Notes under the pieces: model-generated | The model's input: only the letters and a program-made list of their open reading frames with translations | What the model was told of the DNA's origin: nothing | The model's database searches: none | Source: Methylophilus sp. | Lineage (GTDB): Bacteria > Pseudomonadota > Gammaproteobacteria > Burkholderiales > Methylophilaceae | DNA length: 7,082 nucleotides | Direction of reading: 5' to 3' | Assembly (NCBI GenBank): GCA_027489475.1 | Contig: JAIXZQ010000005.1 | Span: forward strand, 1-7,082 | In this document: positions 6,666 through 7,082 of the stretch, in pieces | Layout of the letters: each line of letters opens with the position of its first letter | How positions within the stretch are numbered: position 1 is the stretch's first letter | Translations under genes and position numbers: made by a program

Positions 6666-7082
6666 TTATGCCGCAATGGCATGCAAAGCTTTGAGACGCT
6701 GCACTTCTTGTTGCAGCGCGGTTAAAAATCGCAGAATCTGCTCCTGCGTGTTGTGTTCATTCAGGCTCACGCGCACTGCGCCACGTGCCAGATCGGGCGA
6801 GATGCCCATCGCCAGTAAGACATGGCTGGGTTCGTTGCTGTCACTTGAGCAGGCGGAGCCGCTGGCGACTGCAAAGCCTGCTTTATCCAATGCCGTAACC
6901 AAGGTTTCACCCTCAATATTTGGAATGGCGAAAAAACAGGTGTTAGGCAAGCGTTCTGCTTGTGCTGCGAATACCACAGCCCCTTGCGCTTGTAAGCCCT
7001 GGGTCAATTGTTCGCGCAAGGTTTTCATCTGCGCTTGACGACGTTCTAGGCTGGCCATGGCCATACTGCATGCGTGGCCAAA
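6666..7082 (-). CDS. Second cysteine desulfurase (class V aminotransferase), C-terminal part
   Basis: This is the 3' end of a second NifS/IscS-like cysteine desulfurase, running off the right edge. The frame is open through base 7082 (FGHACS precedes the ATG at 7064), so that ATG is internal. About 138 residues are visible. The catalytic cysteine loop is present as [21 protein letters not shown], and the region after it ([21 protein letters not shown]) fits the family C-terminus. The PLP lysine lies outside the window. The tail lacks the IscU-docking PLWEMYK sequence of the next gene, so this is a different desulfurase type. Tandem desulfurases at the head of isc operons occur in some betaproteobacteria. 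Whether it serves IscU or another acceptor cannot be told from the fragment. Confidence 0.93.
   Translation of the reverse strand, partial: FGHACSMAMASLERRQAQMKTLREQLTQGLQAQGAVVFAAQAERLPNTCFFAIPNIEGETLVTALDKAGFAVASGSACSSDSNEPSHVLLAMGISPDLARGAVRVSLNEHNTQEQILRFLTALQQEVQRLKALHAIAA

Noticed and set aside
6484..7038. A 184-codon plus-strand open frame
   Set aside because: It lies antisense to iscS and the second desulfurase, spans their junction, resembles no protein family I recognise and is explained by the codon pattern of the real genes.

Overview
The window looks like chromosomal DNA of a betaproteobacterium, most likely a methylotroph of the Methylophilaceae (Methylophilus, Methylotenera or Methylobacillus type). 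This rests on overall protein resemblance and on the gene order (two cysteine desulfurases, then iscU-iscA-hscB-hscA-fdx). The family-level guess is an inference; the class is fairly safe. Coding density is high, with no mobile element, CRISPR array or RNA gene visible.

Left part, plus strand (1 to about 1705): the 3' part of a SulP-family anion transporter (start outside the window), then 36 bases later a complete beta-carbonic anhydrase. The pair suggests a bicarbonate/CO2 uptake and interconversion unit. It ends at a symmetrical A-tract/hairpin/T-tract terminator that can serve both strands, because the next operon converges on it.

Right part, minus strand (7082 down to 1809): most of an ISC iron-sulfur cluster assembly operon. 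In transcription order it holds the tail of a second cysteine desulfurase, IscS, the scaffold IscU, the A-type carrier IscA, the J-domain cochaperone HscB, the Hsp70 HscA and the [2Fe-2S] ferredoxin Fdx. IscS supplies sulfur, Fdx supplies electrons, the cluster forms on IscU, and HscA/HscB recognise the LPPVK motif of IscU and drive cluster transfer. IscR is not in view (possibly upstream, beyond the right edge), and no iscX follows fdx.

The most notable observation is that hscA is interrupted by an in-frame TAA at 2423..2421. Codons before and after it align without a gap to the HscA family, and the C-terminal helical lid (2414..2154) stays open and conserved. So this is a nonsense codon, not a frameshift: a recent mutation, a base-call error, or a gene split into two chaperone pieces. 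The second point is a pair of mutually exclusive hairpins in the 95-base iscA-hscB spacer, one of which sits where the hscB ribosome binding site would be.
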